A DNA stretch of 64,000 bases from JAUQQI01 sp042408785 (GTDB lineage Bacteria; Chloroflexota; Dehalococcoidia; JAUQQI01), in contig JBHOQU010000032.1 in NCBI GenBank assembly GCA_042408785.1, positions 1 to 64,000 of the forward strand, given 5' to 3'. This document shows positions 25,201-33,395 of this stretch, piece after piece. Below the pieces are notes generated by a model. The model saw only the letters and a list, made by a program, of their open reading frames with translations, had not been told where the DNA came from and did no database searches. Numbering within the stretch: position 1 is the stretch's first letter; every line of letters begins with the position of its first letter. The position numbers and the translations under genes are program-made.

Positions 25201-26988
25201 CTACTCGGCGGATTCGGCGCCGGTGGTGACGGGTTTGCGGCGTTGCAGGGTGTACATGCGGAGGATTTCGGCCACCGTGGTGGCCTCCTCCGCTTTCTTA
25301 TCGGCCCGAACGAAGCTGACGGCCCGGGGGAACCTCAGGGCGTAGCCCAGGCGCCGCTCGGCCTCGCCGGCCGGGGTGCCCTCCGGCGTCAGGCCCAGGC
25401 CGCAGGTGTGAAGGGGGCTTCGGGTTATCTCGTCGGCCTGGACCGTGACCACGTAGACGGGCTCAACCCAGACGTCCGGCTGCATCAGGGACTCAACCCG
25501 GGCCGGCTTATGGTCCAGCCGGATTTCATCCAGCATCTTCCTGAGGTTTACCCACTCCTCTTCGGTGAACCCGCTCCCCAGTCTGGAGACGGTGACGAAG
25601 AGGTCCCGTTCGGCGTCGTAAACCGCCGTAAGCAGTGACCCGATCCCGAGCCGGGCCCGGTGGCCCCGCCCGTACCAGTAGCCGACGATGACCGTATCGA
25701 TGGTGTCTTCCAGCTGGCCCTTGTAGCCCCGCTTGAACTTAATCCAGAAGAACTGACGGACCCCGGCATGGTAGGCGGCATCCGGCCGCTTGCAGACGAT
25801 CCCTTCCAGGCCCCGGGCTACCTTGTCGGCAAAGAAGGTCTCCAGTTCCACGGGGTCGTCGGTGATGAGGATTTCGGCCAGTTCGTATACGTCGCCCGGC
25901 CGGATCAGCTTCTCTAGGGCTTTGCGGCGCTCAATGTAAGGCTTGGGGATATACTCCTCGCCGTCGGCGTAAAGGAGGTCGAAGCAGACCAGCTTAAGGG
26001 GAATCTCCTCCATCATCCGGTCGATGTCGTATTTGCGCCGGCGCTGGACGGTGACCTGGAAGGGCAGAAAGTCGCCGGTGGCCGGGTCGTAGGCAATGGC
26101 CTCGCCCTCGATAACCGCCTGGCGGGCGGCCACCTGAGTCCTGGCCCCCTGGACGATTTCGGGGAACATCTCGCTGAAGTCTTCCAGGTTGCGGCTGAAA
26201 ATCTTAACGTTATCCCCGTCCTTGTGGACCTGGCACCTGAAGCCGTCCAGCTTCGGTTCGGCCGCCGTCTTGCCGTGGCGCCGCAGGATCTCCTCGATGC
26301 CGCTCACCCGTTCGGCCAGGGCCGGCCGGATGGGCACCCCGACCTGGACCCGAAGGCCCTGGAGGGCCTCGACCCCCTGGGTGAGCAGAATCTGGGCGAT
26401 CTGGCCCAGGTCCGCCCGAATGTTGTAGGCCCGCTCGATCTCTTTTCTTAGAGATTTATCCCCGACGACGGCGCAGCTCAGGCCCTCCATCAGGGTGGGG
26501 TCGCCGATGCCCAGCCGGAGCTTGCCCACCAGGATCCGGACCAGGTAGCGGCCCTCCTGCCGGTTCATCTGCTTGAGGAGTTCGGCGATAAGTTCGGTCT
26601 TGCGGCCGACGGCCCCGGCCCCGCTTATCTCCGCCAGCCGGTAGAGGGCGTTGAAGACGTCGGTAATGGTCAGGTTGTCGCCCCGTCCCTCAGGGAGGAC
26701 CTCCTCCGCCACCCGGCCGTAATCCCCAAGGCGCTTGTAAAGGGCGCGGATTTCCTCCCGGGTCTGGCCGACCGCCAGGGCAATAGCCTCGGCCAGCAGC
26801 TGTTCCCCGATGCCGAATTCCAGCTTTTGATACGGGGGCACTACCTGGCCCTGACAAAGATAGATGACCTTGTCCACCTCTTCCGGCCCGAGCTCCCGGA
26901 AGAGCTCGGCCAGAATCTCCACCATCAGGTTCCGGGAAGTGGTCGCCTCCAGCCGGTTAAAGTAGTCGGCCAGCCGCCTGAACAGCAT
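25201..26988 (-). CDS. ATP-dependent DNA ligase, long archaeal/eukaryotic Lig1-like form
   Basis: 595 residues. An N-terminal helical DNA-binding domain (about 1-200) precedes the adenylation domain with the nucleophile K246 in AEPKLDGFRCQ (motif KxDG). Motif III-V residues appear in VIEGEAIAYD, LEGIVCKRPDAAYHAG and FFWIKFKRGY. An OB-fold domain completes the protein. It seals nicks using ATP. The length and single-gene layout match the archaeal replicative type rather than the short LigC/LigD types linked to Ku-dependent repair, and no Ku gene is near. AGGAG lies 9 bases before ATG. Confidence 0.95.
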   Translation of the reverse strand: MLFRRLADYFNRLEATTSRNLMVEILAELFRELGPEEVDKVIYLCQGQVVPPYQKLEFGIGEQLLAEAIALAVGQTREEIRALYKRLGDYGRVAEEVLPEGRGDNLTITDVFNALYRLAEISGAGAVGRKTELIAELLKQMNRQEGRYLVRILVGKLRLGIGDPTLMEGLSCAVVGDKSLRKEIERAYNIRADLGQIAQILLTQGVEALQGLRVQVGVPIRPALAERVSGIEEILRRHGKTAAEPKLDGFRCQVHKDGDNVKIFSRNLEDFSEMFPEIVQGARTQVAARQAVIEGEAIAYDPATGDFLPFQVTVQRRRKYDIDRMMEEIPLKLVCFDLLYADGEEYIPKPYIERRKALEKLIRPGDVYELAEILITDDPVELETFFADKVARGLEGIVCKRPDAAYHAGVRQFFWIKFKRGYKGQLEDTIDTVIVGYWYGRGHRARLGIGSLLTAVYDAERDLFVTVSRLGSGFTEEEWVNLRKMLDEIRLDHKPARVESLMQPDVWVEPVYVVTVQADEITRSPLHTCGLGLTPEGTPAGEAERRLGYALRFPRAVSFVRADKKAEEATTVAEILRMYTLQRRKPVTTGAESAE

Positions 26989-27062
26989 CGCGTCTTTCTC
27001 CTGCTGACAGGGTCTCCCCGCGGGATTTTAGCACGGGTATTCGGCACCAGCACGCCCAAGTT

Positions 27063-27090
27063 TTCAACCGGGTTTACCCACTGTTACAAT
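27063..27090 (+). promoter_or_regulatory. Promoter of the his operon
   Basis: TTCAAC (27063-27068), 16 bases, TACAAT (27085-27090). Transcription would begin near 27097, only about 9 bases before the hisH ATG, so there is no room for a His leader peptide or attenuator. Confidence 0.6.
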
Positions 27091-27105
27091 GTTTGGGTGG
27101 GCCGA

Positions 27106-27723
27106 ATGCTTGCGGTCTTGGACTATGGGGCCGGAAATCTGCGCAGCGTGGTGCGGGCCCTGGAAGTGAACGGCATCCGGCCGGTGGTTTTGGGCGACCC
27201 GGATGCCCTGCTCCGGGCCGATGCCCTGGTCTTTCCCGGGGTTGGGGCCGCCGGATCGGCCATGCGCCGGCTACGGGAGCGGGGCCTGGACGAGGCCGTC
27301 CGGGAGTTTTACCGGTCGGGCCGGCCGATTCTGGGCGTCTGTTTGGGCCTGCAGCTGCTCTTTGATTGGAGCGAGGAGGACGGCGGAGCCCCCGGCCTGG
27401 GCCTGATACCCGGCGAGGTCCGCCGCTTTCCCGACGGCCTGAAAATCCCCCACATGGGCTGGAACCAGGTCCGCCGCCAAAGAGACCACCCCATCCTGGC
27501 CGGTATCCCCGACGGTGCCCATTTCTACTTTGTCCACTCCTACTATGCGGTGCCGGCCGAGCCGGCGGCAGTCGTCGGCACCACCGATTACGGCCGGGAC
27601 TTTGCCAGCGTGGTTGCCTGGGATAATCTGGTGGCCACCCAGTTCCACCCCGAAAAGAGCGGTCGCTGGGGCCTGGCCGTCTACGGCAACTTTCTGCGGA
27701 GGCTGGTGGGCTTAAGGTGCTGA
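27106..27723 (+). CDS. hisH: Imidazole glycerol phosphate synthase, glutaminase subunit
   Basis: 205 residues from ATG 27106 (GTG 27097 possible). Starts MLAVLDYGAGNLRSV, and the class I amidotransferase triad is visible as the Cys in GVCLGLQLLF, His in QFHPEKSG, and Glu two residues later. It makes ammonia from glutamine for HisF. First gene of hisH-hisA-hisF-X-hisIE; hisA begins inside its stop codon region (7-base overlap). Confidence 0.96.
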   Translation: MLAVLDYGAGNLRSVVRALEVNGIRPVVLGDPDALLRADALVFPGVGAAGSAMRRLRERGLDEAVREFYRSGRPILGVCLGLQLLFDWSEEDGGAPGLGLIPGEVRRFPDGLKIPHMGWNQVRRQRDHPILAGIPDGAHFYFVHSYYAVPAEPAAVVGTTDYGRDFASVVAWDNLVATQFHPEKSGRWGLAVYGNFLRRLVGLRC

Positions 27724-28433
27724 TCCTGCCGGCCATCGACATCCTGGGCGGCCGCTGCGCCCGCCTTTACCAGGGCCGGTTCGACCGGGTCAGGGTCTAC
27801 GCCGACGACCCGGTGGCCGTCGCCCGGGCCTGGGCCGAAGCCGGGGCCTGCTGGGTCCACGTGGTGGACCTGGACGCGGCCCGAACCGGCCAGCCGGTTA
27901 ACCTGGGCGTTGTGGCCGCCATCGTCCGGTCGGTGGGGGCGGCCGTTCAGTATGGGGGCGGGGTGCGGAGCCTGGGCCGGGTGGCGGAGCTCCTCGACCT
28001 GGGGGTGGACCGGGTGGTGGTGGGTACGGCCGCCTTTACCGACCCGGGCTTCCTGGCCGAAGCCTGCCGCCGGTTCGGCGACCGGGTTGCGGCGGCCCTG
28101 GACGTCCGGGACGGGCAGGTGGCCGTTTCAGGCTGGGAGTCGGCCCTGCCCCTCAGCCCCGCTGAGGCTGTGGACCGGCTGGAGGCGGCGGGGGTCCGGC
28201 GGCTGGTGCTGACCGACGTGGGCCGGGACGGCACCCTGGAAGGGGTCAACCTGGACCTGGTCAGGGAGGTCGTTAAGGCGGCGTCGGTGCCGGTCATTGT
28301 GGGGGGCGGGGTGGGAAGCCTCGGGGACCTCAAGGCCCTCAAGGTCCTGGGGGTGGAGGGAGTGATCCTGGGTCGGGCCCTTTACGAGGGCCGGGTCGAC
28401 CTGGGGGCGGCCCTGGCCTGCGGGGCCGATTAG
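27717..28433 (+). CDS. hisA: ProFAR isomerase (phosphoribosylformimino-AICAR-P isomerase)
   Basis: 238 residues. A beta/alpha barrel with LILPAIDILGGRCARLYQG at the start (catalytic Asp in AID), and TDVGRDGTLEG near residue 163 with the second catalytic Asp; VIVGGGVGSLGD is the phosphate-binding loop. It isomerises ProFAR to PRFAR in histidine synthesis. GTG start overlaps hisH by 7 bases. Confidence 0.96.
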   Translation: MLILPAIDILGGRCARLYQGRFDRVRVYADDPVAVARAWAEAGACWVHVVDLDAARTGQPVNLGVVAAIVRSVGAAVQYGGGVRSLGRVAELLDLGVDRVVVGTAAFTDPGFLAEACRRFGDRVAAALDVRDGQVAVSGWESALPLSPAEAVDRLEAAGVRRLVLTDVGRDGTLEGVNLDLVREVVKAASVPVIVGGGVGSLGDLKALKVLGVEGVILGRALYEGRVDLGAALACGAD

Positions 28434-28441
28434 CTGCCGCC

Positions 28442-29209
28442 ATGCTTACGAAGCGGATAATCCCCTGCCTTGACGTCGATGCCGGCCGGGTGGTTAAGGG
28501 CGTCCGCTTTGCCGGCCTACGGGACGCCGGCGACCCGGTGGAGCTGGCCGCCTACTATGACCGGGAAGGGGCTGACGAGCTGGTCTTTTACGACATAACC
28601 GCTTCGGCCCAAGGGCGCAAAATCATGGTCGAGGTGGTGGCCCGCACCGCCGACCAGGTCTTTATACCCCTCACCGTCGGTGGGGGCCTGCGCACCGTCG
28701 AGGATATGCGGCTGATGCTCCGGTCCGGCGCTGATAAGGTCTCCATAAACACCGCCGCCATCGAGGACCCGACCCTCATCGCCCGGGGCGCCGACGCCTT
28801 CGGCTCCCAGTGCATCGTCCTCTCCATCGACACCAGGTGGGAGGGGGACCGGCCCCGGGTCTACTCCCACGGCGGCCGCCGGCCCACCGGCCTGGATACG
28901 GTGGAGTGGGCCCGGCGGGGGGTGGAGCTGGGGGCCGGCGAAATCGTCCTCAACAGCATCGACACCGACGGTACCCGGGCCGGCTACGACCTGAAGATTC
29001 TGCGGCTGGTCTCGGAGGCCGTCCCGGTTCCGGTCATCGCCAGCGGCGGGGCCGGAAACCTCGAACACCTCTACCTGGCCATCGCCGAGGGCAGGGCCGA
29101 CGCCGTTCTCGCCGCCAGCATCTTTCATTACCGGGAAGTGACCATCGCCGAGGCCAAGCGGTTCCTGGCCGCCCGGGGGATTCCCGTCCGTCTGGAGGAC
29201 CTGGGGTGA
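28442..29209 (+). CDS. hisF: Imidazole glycerol phosphate synthase, cyclase subunit
   Basis: 255 residues. The barrel begins TKRIIPCLDVDAGRVVKG with the catalytic Asp of CLD, and the second Asp is in SIDTR. IASGGAGNLEH is the phosphate loop. It joins HisH to convert PRFAR and ammonia into IGP and AICAR. Starts 8 bases after hisA. Its stop codon is shared with the start of the inserted MNT-HEPN gene. Confidence 0.97.
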   Translation: MLTKRIIPCLDVDAGRVVKGVRFAGLRDAGDPVELAAYYDREGADELVFYDITASAQGRKIMVEVVARTADQVFIPLTVGGGLRTVEDMRLMLRSGADKVSINTAAIEDPTLIARGADAFGSQCIVLSIDTRWEGDRPRVYSHGGRRPTGLDTVEWARRGVELGAGEIVLNSIDTDGTRAGYDLKILRLVSEAVPVPVIASGGAGNLEHLYLAIAEGRADAVLAASIFHYREVTIAEAKRFLAARGIPVRLEDLG

Positions 29210-30087
29210 CCGTCAAGGAAAAATACGGCCGCCTGCCCCCACTGTCCCCGGACATCGAAAGGCGGCTGGCGGCCCTCGCCGAGGTCGTAAGGGGTCATCC
29301 GGTGGAACTGGTTTACCTGTTCGGCTCGGCGGCCGGAGATGCCGCGGCCGCCCAGGATATCGACCTGGCCGTCCTGCCGGGGGAAGGTTTTTCCCTGACC
29401 GATTTTTACGCCGACGTATCCCTGGCCCTCGGCACCGACCGGCTGGACATTGTGAACCTGCGGCGGGCCCCGGTCTGGCTCCAGTGGGAATTTGTCACCA
29501 CCGGCCGGCCCATCTTTTCGGGGTCTACGCTCGGCCGCCTGGCCTTCGAACGGTCCGTACGTGCTCGCTATCGGGACGAACGGCCGAGGCTGTTGCGGGC
29601 GGGAATAATCTTTCAGAGGGGGTCGCCGGCGACTTTACGCCGGGAGTTTATCTGGGGCGCCCTTGCCGAACTGCGCCGGGTTGCCGCCGAGCTTGAAAAA
29701 TACCGCCACCTTACCCCCGAAGACCTGGGGGCCAACTTGAGCCTGCGCTGGGCCGTCGAGCGGGGACTGCCGGCGGGACTGAGCTTGATTTTCGAAGTGG
29801 CCGACCACATTCTGGTCCGCCACTTCGGGCGGGCCGTCGACACCTACGAAGGGCTCCTGACGGAACTGCGGGCCTGCGGCGTCATCTCCGAGGGCCTTTA
29901 CCGTCGGCTGAAAGGGGCCGGCGGCTTTAGAAATATCCTCGTGCACGGGTACCTCCAGGTGGACCTGGGGCGGGTGGCCCGGGCGTTAAAAGAGGCCCCC
30001 GACCTTTTCCGGGCCTTCGAGGATGAGGTCGGCGCCTGGGTAAATTTGCTCCCGGAAGACGGGACAGACGAACCGGGAGGAAGTTAA
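29206..30087 (+). CDS. Fused minimal nucleotidyltransferase-HEPN protein (MntA/HepT-like) inside the his operon
   Basis: 293 residues from a GTG that overlaps the hisF stop (GTGA), with GGAGG 8 bases upstream. The N-terminal part (about 1-100) is a minimal nucleotidyltransferase: G40-S41, nine residues, then D51-I-D53 (GSx9DxD), with a third acidic residue likely at D81 (DRLDIVNL). The C-terminal part (about 125-285) is helical DUF86/HEPN with R242-x4-H247-x-Y249, the RNase motif of HepT toxins, including the Tyr that MntA AMPylates in studied pairs. Those pairs are normally two proteins. Here both motifs are intact in one chain. hisIE starts 5 bases after it. GC-rich codon use resembles the neighbours, so acquisition is not recent. 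Confidence 0.85.
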   Translation: MTVKEKYGRLPPLSPDIERRLAALAEVVRGHPVELVYLFGSAAGDAAAAQDIDLAVLPGEGFSLTDFYADVSLALGTDRLDIVNLRRAPVWLQWEFVTTGRPIFSGSTLGRLAFERSVRARYRDERPRLLRAGIIFQRGSPATLRREFIWGALAELRRVAAELEKYRHLTPEDLGANLSLRWAVERGLPAGLSLIFEVADHILVRHFGRAVDTYEGLLTELRACGVISEGLYRRLKGAGGFRNILVHGYLQVDLGRVARALKEAPDLFRAFEDEVGAWVNLLPEDGTDEPGGS

Positions 30088-30092
30088 AAACT

Positions 30093-30746
30093 ATGGCCGA
30101 GGGTTTAAAGTTTGACCAGGCGGGGCTCATACCGGCCGTCGTCCAAGATGTCGCCAGCGGCCGGGTGCTTATGCTGGGCTACCAGGACCGGGAAGCCTTT
30201 GAGCGGACCCTGGCCAGCGGCCGGGTCTGGTTTTACAGCCGGAGCCGCCAGCGCCTCTGGCAGAAGGGTGAAACCTCCGGCCACGAGCTCCGGGTCCGGC
30301 AGGTGCTGGCCGACTGCGATGGGGATGCTCTGCTCATCCTGGCCGAGCCGGCCGGCCCCACCTGCCATACCGGGTCCGAATCGTGCTTTTTCGAAAAGGT
30401 CGCCGGCCCCGACGAAGGCGACTGGCTGCCCTTAAGCCGGGTTCCCGAGGCCCTTTTTAAAGTTATCCTGGACCGCCAGCAGAATCCGAGGGCCGAAAGC
30501 TACGTGGCGGGGCTCCTGGCCGGCGGGGTCGACCGGGTCGCCCAGAAGCTGGGCGAAGAGGCAGTCGAGGCGGTTATCGCCGCCAAAAACGACGACCGGG
30601 AGGCCCTCGTCCGGGAGCTGGCCGACCTCTGGTTCCACAGCCTGGTGCTAATGGCCGCCCGGGGCCTGCGGCCGGCCGACGTCTGGGCCGAGCTCGCCCG
30701 CCGCCACGCCGCCCGCGCTCGGCCGTCCGGCCAGGAGGGCGTCTAA
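30093..30746 (+). CDS. hisI: Bifunctional phosphoribosyl-AMP cyclohydrolase / phosphoribosyl-ATP pyrophosphatase
   Basis: 217 residues. The N-terminal HisI domain has MLGYQDREAFERTL, WQKGETSGHELRV, and metal-binding ADCDGDALL with Cys/His of GPTCHTGSESCFF. The C-terminal HisE domain (about 122-205) has KLGEEAVEAVIAAKN and ELADLWFHSLVLM. It performs steps two and three of histidine synthesis. The last 99 bases are overlapped by the oppositely oriented HAD gene. HisG, HisD, HisC and HisB are not in the window. Confidence 0.96.
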   Translation: MAEGLKFDQAGLIPAVVQDVASGRVLMLGYQDREAFERTLASGRVWFYSRSRQRLWQKGETSGHELRVRQVLADCDGDALLILAEPAGPTCHTGSESCFFEKVAGPDEGDWLPLSRVPEALFKVILDRQQNPRAESYVAGLLAGGVDRVAQKLGEEAVEAVIAAKNDDREALVRELADLWFHSLVLMAARGLRPADVWAELARRHAARARPSGQEGV

Positions 30747-31460
30747 TTCTAAAAGCTCCTTAAGGTCCCGGATGACCGGCACCCCCGGCGGCGGGTCCTC
30801 CTGCCGGAACTGGTGACTGAGCACCGGCCGAAGGCCGGCCTTTAAGGCCCCGCCCACATCCTCGTAAACCCGGTCGCCCACGAAGACGGCCCGTTCGGGC
30901 CGGACCCCAAGCCGGCTGAGGGCAAACTGGAAGATGGCGGGGTGGGGCTTGCGCCAGCCCACGGCCGACGAGAAGGCCAGCACGTCAAAGTGGCCCTTAA
31001 GGCCGAGTTCCTCCAGGCGGGCTTCCATCAGCTCGGCCGGATACATCGTGTTGGAGACGAGCCCAATCTTAAGCCCACGGCGGCGCAGTTCGGCCAGGAC
31101 CGCCGCCCCCGGGGCCGGGCAGGTAGCCGCCAGCTCGGCCCGGGCCATCGCCTCCAGGCACTCCCGGTAAAAGTCCCGGGGCAGGTTTAAACCGAGCCGG
31201 CCGAAGGCCTCGGCAAATAGGGCTTCCGGCGGAAGCTCCCGGTAGCCCCGGGCCTGGAAGTAGGCCAGCCGCCGGCCGAGAATCCGCTCCCAAACCTCCC
31301 GATAAAGGGCCTCGGCCGGGGGGGCCCGGTCGCCGATGAGCCCTTTGAGCCGGCCATGCAGGGCGTTCCACGCCGTCAGCCAGCTATCGGCCGAGAGCTT
31401 TATGTCCCAGACCGTGTGGCCCAGGTCGAGGAGAACGGCCTCAACGGCCCTATCCCCCAC
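30648..31460 (-). CDS. HAD-superfamily hydrolase with C-terminal read-on tail
   Basis: 270 residues. Motif I is LLDLGHTV, where the second Asp of DxD is Gly; motif II is LVSNT, motif III K in GWRKPHP, motif IV FVGDRVYEDVGGA. The DxG form occurs in other HAD proteins but weakens the case for ordinary phosphatase activity. The fold normally ends around residue 240 (VIRDLKELLEL); the last 32 residues are Gly/Ala/Pro-rich and lie antisense to hisIE, so the coding frame seems to have extended past an old stop. Its start overlaps the comB-like gene end by 11 bases. Confidence 0.82.
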   Translation of the reverse strand: MGDRAVEAVLLDLGHTVWDIKLSADSWLTAWNALHGRLKGLIGDRAPPAEALYREVWERILGRRLAYFQARGYRELPPEALFAEAFGRLGLNLPRDFYRECLEAMARAELAATCPAPGAAVLAELRRRGLKIGLVSNTMYPAELMEARLEELGLKGHFDVLAFSSAVGWRKPHPAIFQFALSRLGVRPERAVFVGDRVYEDVGGALKAGLRPVLSHQFRQEDPPPGVPVIRDLKELLELDALLAGRPSAGGVAAGELGPDVGRPQAPGGH

Positions 31461-32235
31461 AGGTAACCTCCAACCGGCCGTCCCGGACCACGAGCCGCGG
31501 AACCTTACGGCTGATATCCACCCGGGCGGCGAATTCCACGTCGGCTCCCAGGCCCAGCTGGGTCAGCCGGTAGCCGTGGGCGCTGGCCCGGAAGGCCGCC
31601 AGGGGGTCCCGGCCGAAGCCGAGGCAGACCTGGCGGGCGGCTACCGCCGAATCGTCCAGCACGAGGCGGTCCGACGGGGTCTGACCGGGAAGGTCGGCAT
31701 CGGGGGCCGGCAGGGGTGAAACTTCGGCCCGGCGGGCAAGCTCATCCACCAGGAAGCCGGCGCAGAAGGCGTCGTCCAGGCCGAAGGCCCGGCCGCGCCC
31801 CCGTCCGGCGCAGACCAAAGTCACGTCCCGGCCGGCGGCCAGGATGCGCTCCGCCACCGCCCCCACGTTGGAAAGACAGCCGACCAGCACCTCGGCGGCC
31901 CCCACCGAACGGCGGAGGGCCCGGGTGCCGTTGCTGGTGGCGAAGACCAGGGTCCGGCCGGCCAGATCTGTCCCCAGGTACTCTAGGGGCGAATTGCCCA
32001 GGTCAAAACCCCGGGGCGCCAGGCCCCCGACCTCCCCACCCAGGAGAACGTCGGGCCCCAGTGTCCGGGCGAGCCGCCGGGCAGCCCCGGGCCCCGGGGC
32101 GATGACGGCCCGGGCCAGGCCCCGCTCGAAAGCGGCGACCAGGGTCGTGCTCGCCCGCAGAACGTCGATGACCACGCAGGTCCGGCCGGCCGGATTGCGC
32201 AGCAGTCGGGGCAGAAAGCAGACCTCCACGAACAT
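31450..32235 (-). CDS. 2-phosphosulfolactate phosphatase (ComB) family protein
   Basis: 261 residues. The family blocks CVVIDVLRASTTLVAAFERG, GGEVGGLAPRGFDLGNSPLEY and LVFATSNGTRALRRS are all present, with CAGRGRGRAFGLDDAFCAG further on. In archaea ComB acts in coenzyme M synthesis; in bacteria most homologues have unknown substrates, sometimes linked to sulfolactate metabolism. No other coenzyme M gene is visible. The RBS region is weak; ATG at 32235. Operon with the HAD gene downstream. Confidence 0.9.
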   Translation of the reverse strand: MFVEVCFLPRLLRNPAGRTCVVIDVLRASTTLVAAFERGLARAVIAPGPGAARRLARTLGPDVLLGGEVGGLAPRGFDLGNSPLEYLGTDLAGRTLVFATSNGTRALRRSVGAAEVLVGCLSNVGAVAERILAAGRDVTLVCAGRGRGRAFGLDDAFCAGFLVDELARRAEVSPLPAPDADLPGQTPSDRLVLDDSAVAARQVCLGFGRDPLAAFRASAHGYRLTQLGLGADVEFAARVDISRKVPRLVVRDGRLEVTCGG

Positions 32236-32258
32236 ATCGCCGCTATTATACCCGCCGG

Positions 32259-33395
32259 TTACGGGCCCCGTCCGACCAGGGGCATAAACCGCCGGTAAAA
32301 GGGCCCCACCCGAAACTCGACGGCCACCGAAACCGTAATTTCCGGCCGGTTATCCCCCACCAGGTCGACCCGGCCGGTGTAGACGCCGTTGCCGAGGCCG
32401 GCCGGGCTGGCCGTGAGGGTGAGCCGGCCCGGGGTCGTTCCGGAGGCCGGGCTGTAGCCGAGCCAGTCCCCAACCTTGCCCGTCACCCGCCAGCCCACCG
32501 ACCCGCCGGCCGGGTCGGTGACCCCAAGGACGGCCTGGGCGGGGGGCCCGCCCGGCTCGGCGAAGAGCACCAGCCGGTAGGCGCTCAGGGCGATGGCCCG
32601 GGGGTCCGGAATCCAGTCCGGGGCGTTGGTTGGGGTTGTTGTCCCAACCGTCTCCCGGGACGGAAGGACCAGGGGCGGCGAGGGCTTGGGCCAGCGGCCG
32701 TAGGGCGGGTTGTTGGCAAAGCCGTAGACCAGCTCCTGGTAGGGGTAGTTTTTCCAGGGCTGGGACCCGTCGAAGGGGGGGCGGGGCCAGGGATAGGCCG
32801 GGTTATTGGGGTTGTTCAGATAGGTCCACTGGTTGTAGGCCCAGACGGCGAAATACCAGTGCTCGGGCACGGCGGGGTCGTTGCTCCCCACCGCCGGCGT
32901 GAACCGCCACTTGTACCCCAGCATGGTTGCACCCCGGGCGATGTTGTAGGCGTAGTCCCGGGCGATCCGCCGCTGGACATCCACCGGCAGCTCCCCCTGC
33001 CTGGTCATCCCCGAGGTGATCTGCATGATCCCGTAGCCGCAGCCCCCGCTGGGGGTGAGGGGCGGCCCGTAACCTCCCCGGGGTACCGAGTAAACGGCCT
33101 GGTACCAGCTCGACTCGACGACGCCGATGGCTTTCAAAAGGACCGCCGGCACCGTTCCCGGCACCGGGGTTGGGTTCGGCCAGCCCTTGCCCAGGTCCGG
33201 GATGGTGGTGTACTGGTCGAACCTGAGCTGGTTGGCCGCGGCCTGGTCCATCACGGCCGCAACTTCGTCCACACGCGGCTGATAGGCGTCGGTTACGCCT
33301 GTCTGGGCGCAGTCATCGGCCGCCGCCGGCCTGGCCCAGCCGGCCAGAAGCCCCGCCCCCAGGAGCAGGCCGGCCAGCAATCTACGGACCACCAC
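32259..33395 (-). CDS. Secreted lytic-transglycosylase-like protein with C-terminal PLV motif
   Basis: About 378 residues from GTG 33395 (a second GTG follows at 33392); the start overlaps the upstream gene by 14 bases. A signal peptide (LLAGLLLGAGLLAGWARPAAA) is followed by an SLT-like domain: IGVVESSWYQAVYS holds the likely catalytic Glu and CGYGIMQITSGM the GIMQIT substrate motif. A C-terminal Ig-like beta domain (about 265-375, BACON-like DWLGYSPASGTTP) ends FYRRFMPLVGRGP. That short R-x-[FLM]-PLV ending resembles the signature of many Chloroflexota exported proteins. Probably cleaves peptidoglycan glycan strands outside the cell. Confidence 0.82.
   Translation of the reverse strand: MVVRRLLAGLLLGAGLLAGWARPAAADDCAQTGVTDAYQPRVDEVAAVMDQAAANQLRFDQYTTIPDLGKGWPNPTPVPGTVPAVLLKAIGVVESSWYQAVYSVPRGGYGPPLTPSGGCGYGIMQITSGMTRQGELPVDVQRRIARDYAYNIARGATMLGYKWRFTPAVGSNDPAVPEHWYFAVWAYNQWTYLNNPNNPAYPWPRPPFDGSQPWKNYPYQELVYGFANNPPYGRWPKPSPPLVLPSRETVGTTTPTNAPDWIPDPRAIALSAYRLVLFAEPGGPPAQAVLGVTDPAGGSVGWRVTGKVGDWLGYSPASGTTPGRLTLTASPAGLGNGVYTGRVDLVGDNRPEITVSVAVEFRVGPFYRRFMPLVGRGP

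Noticed and set aside
27000..27105. Histidine attenuator leader before hisH
   Set aside because: The promoter lies about 9 bases before the start codon; no His-codon run.
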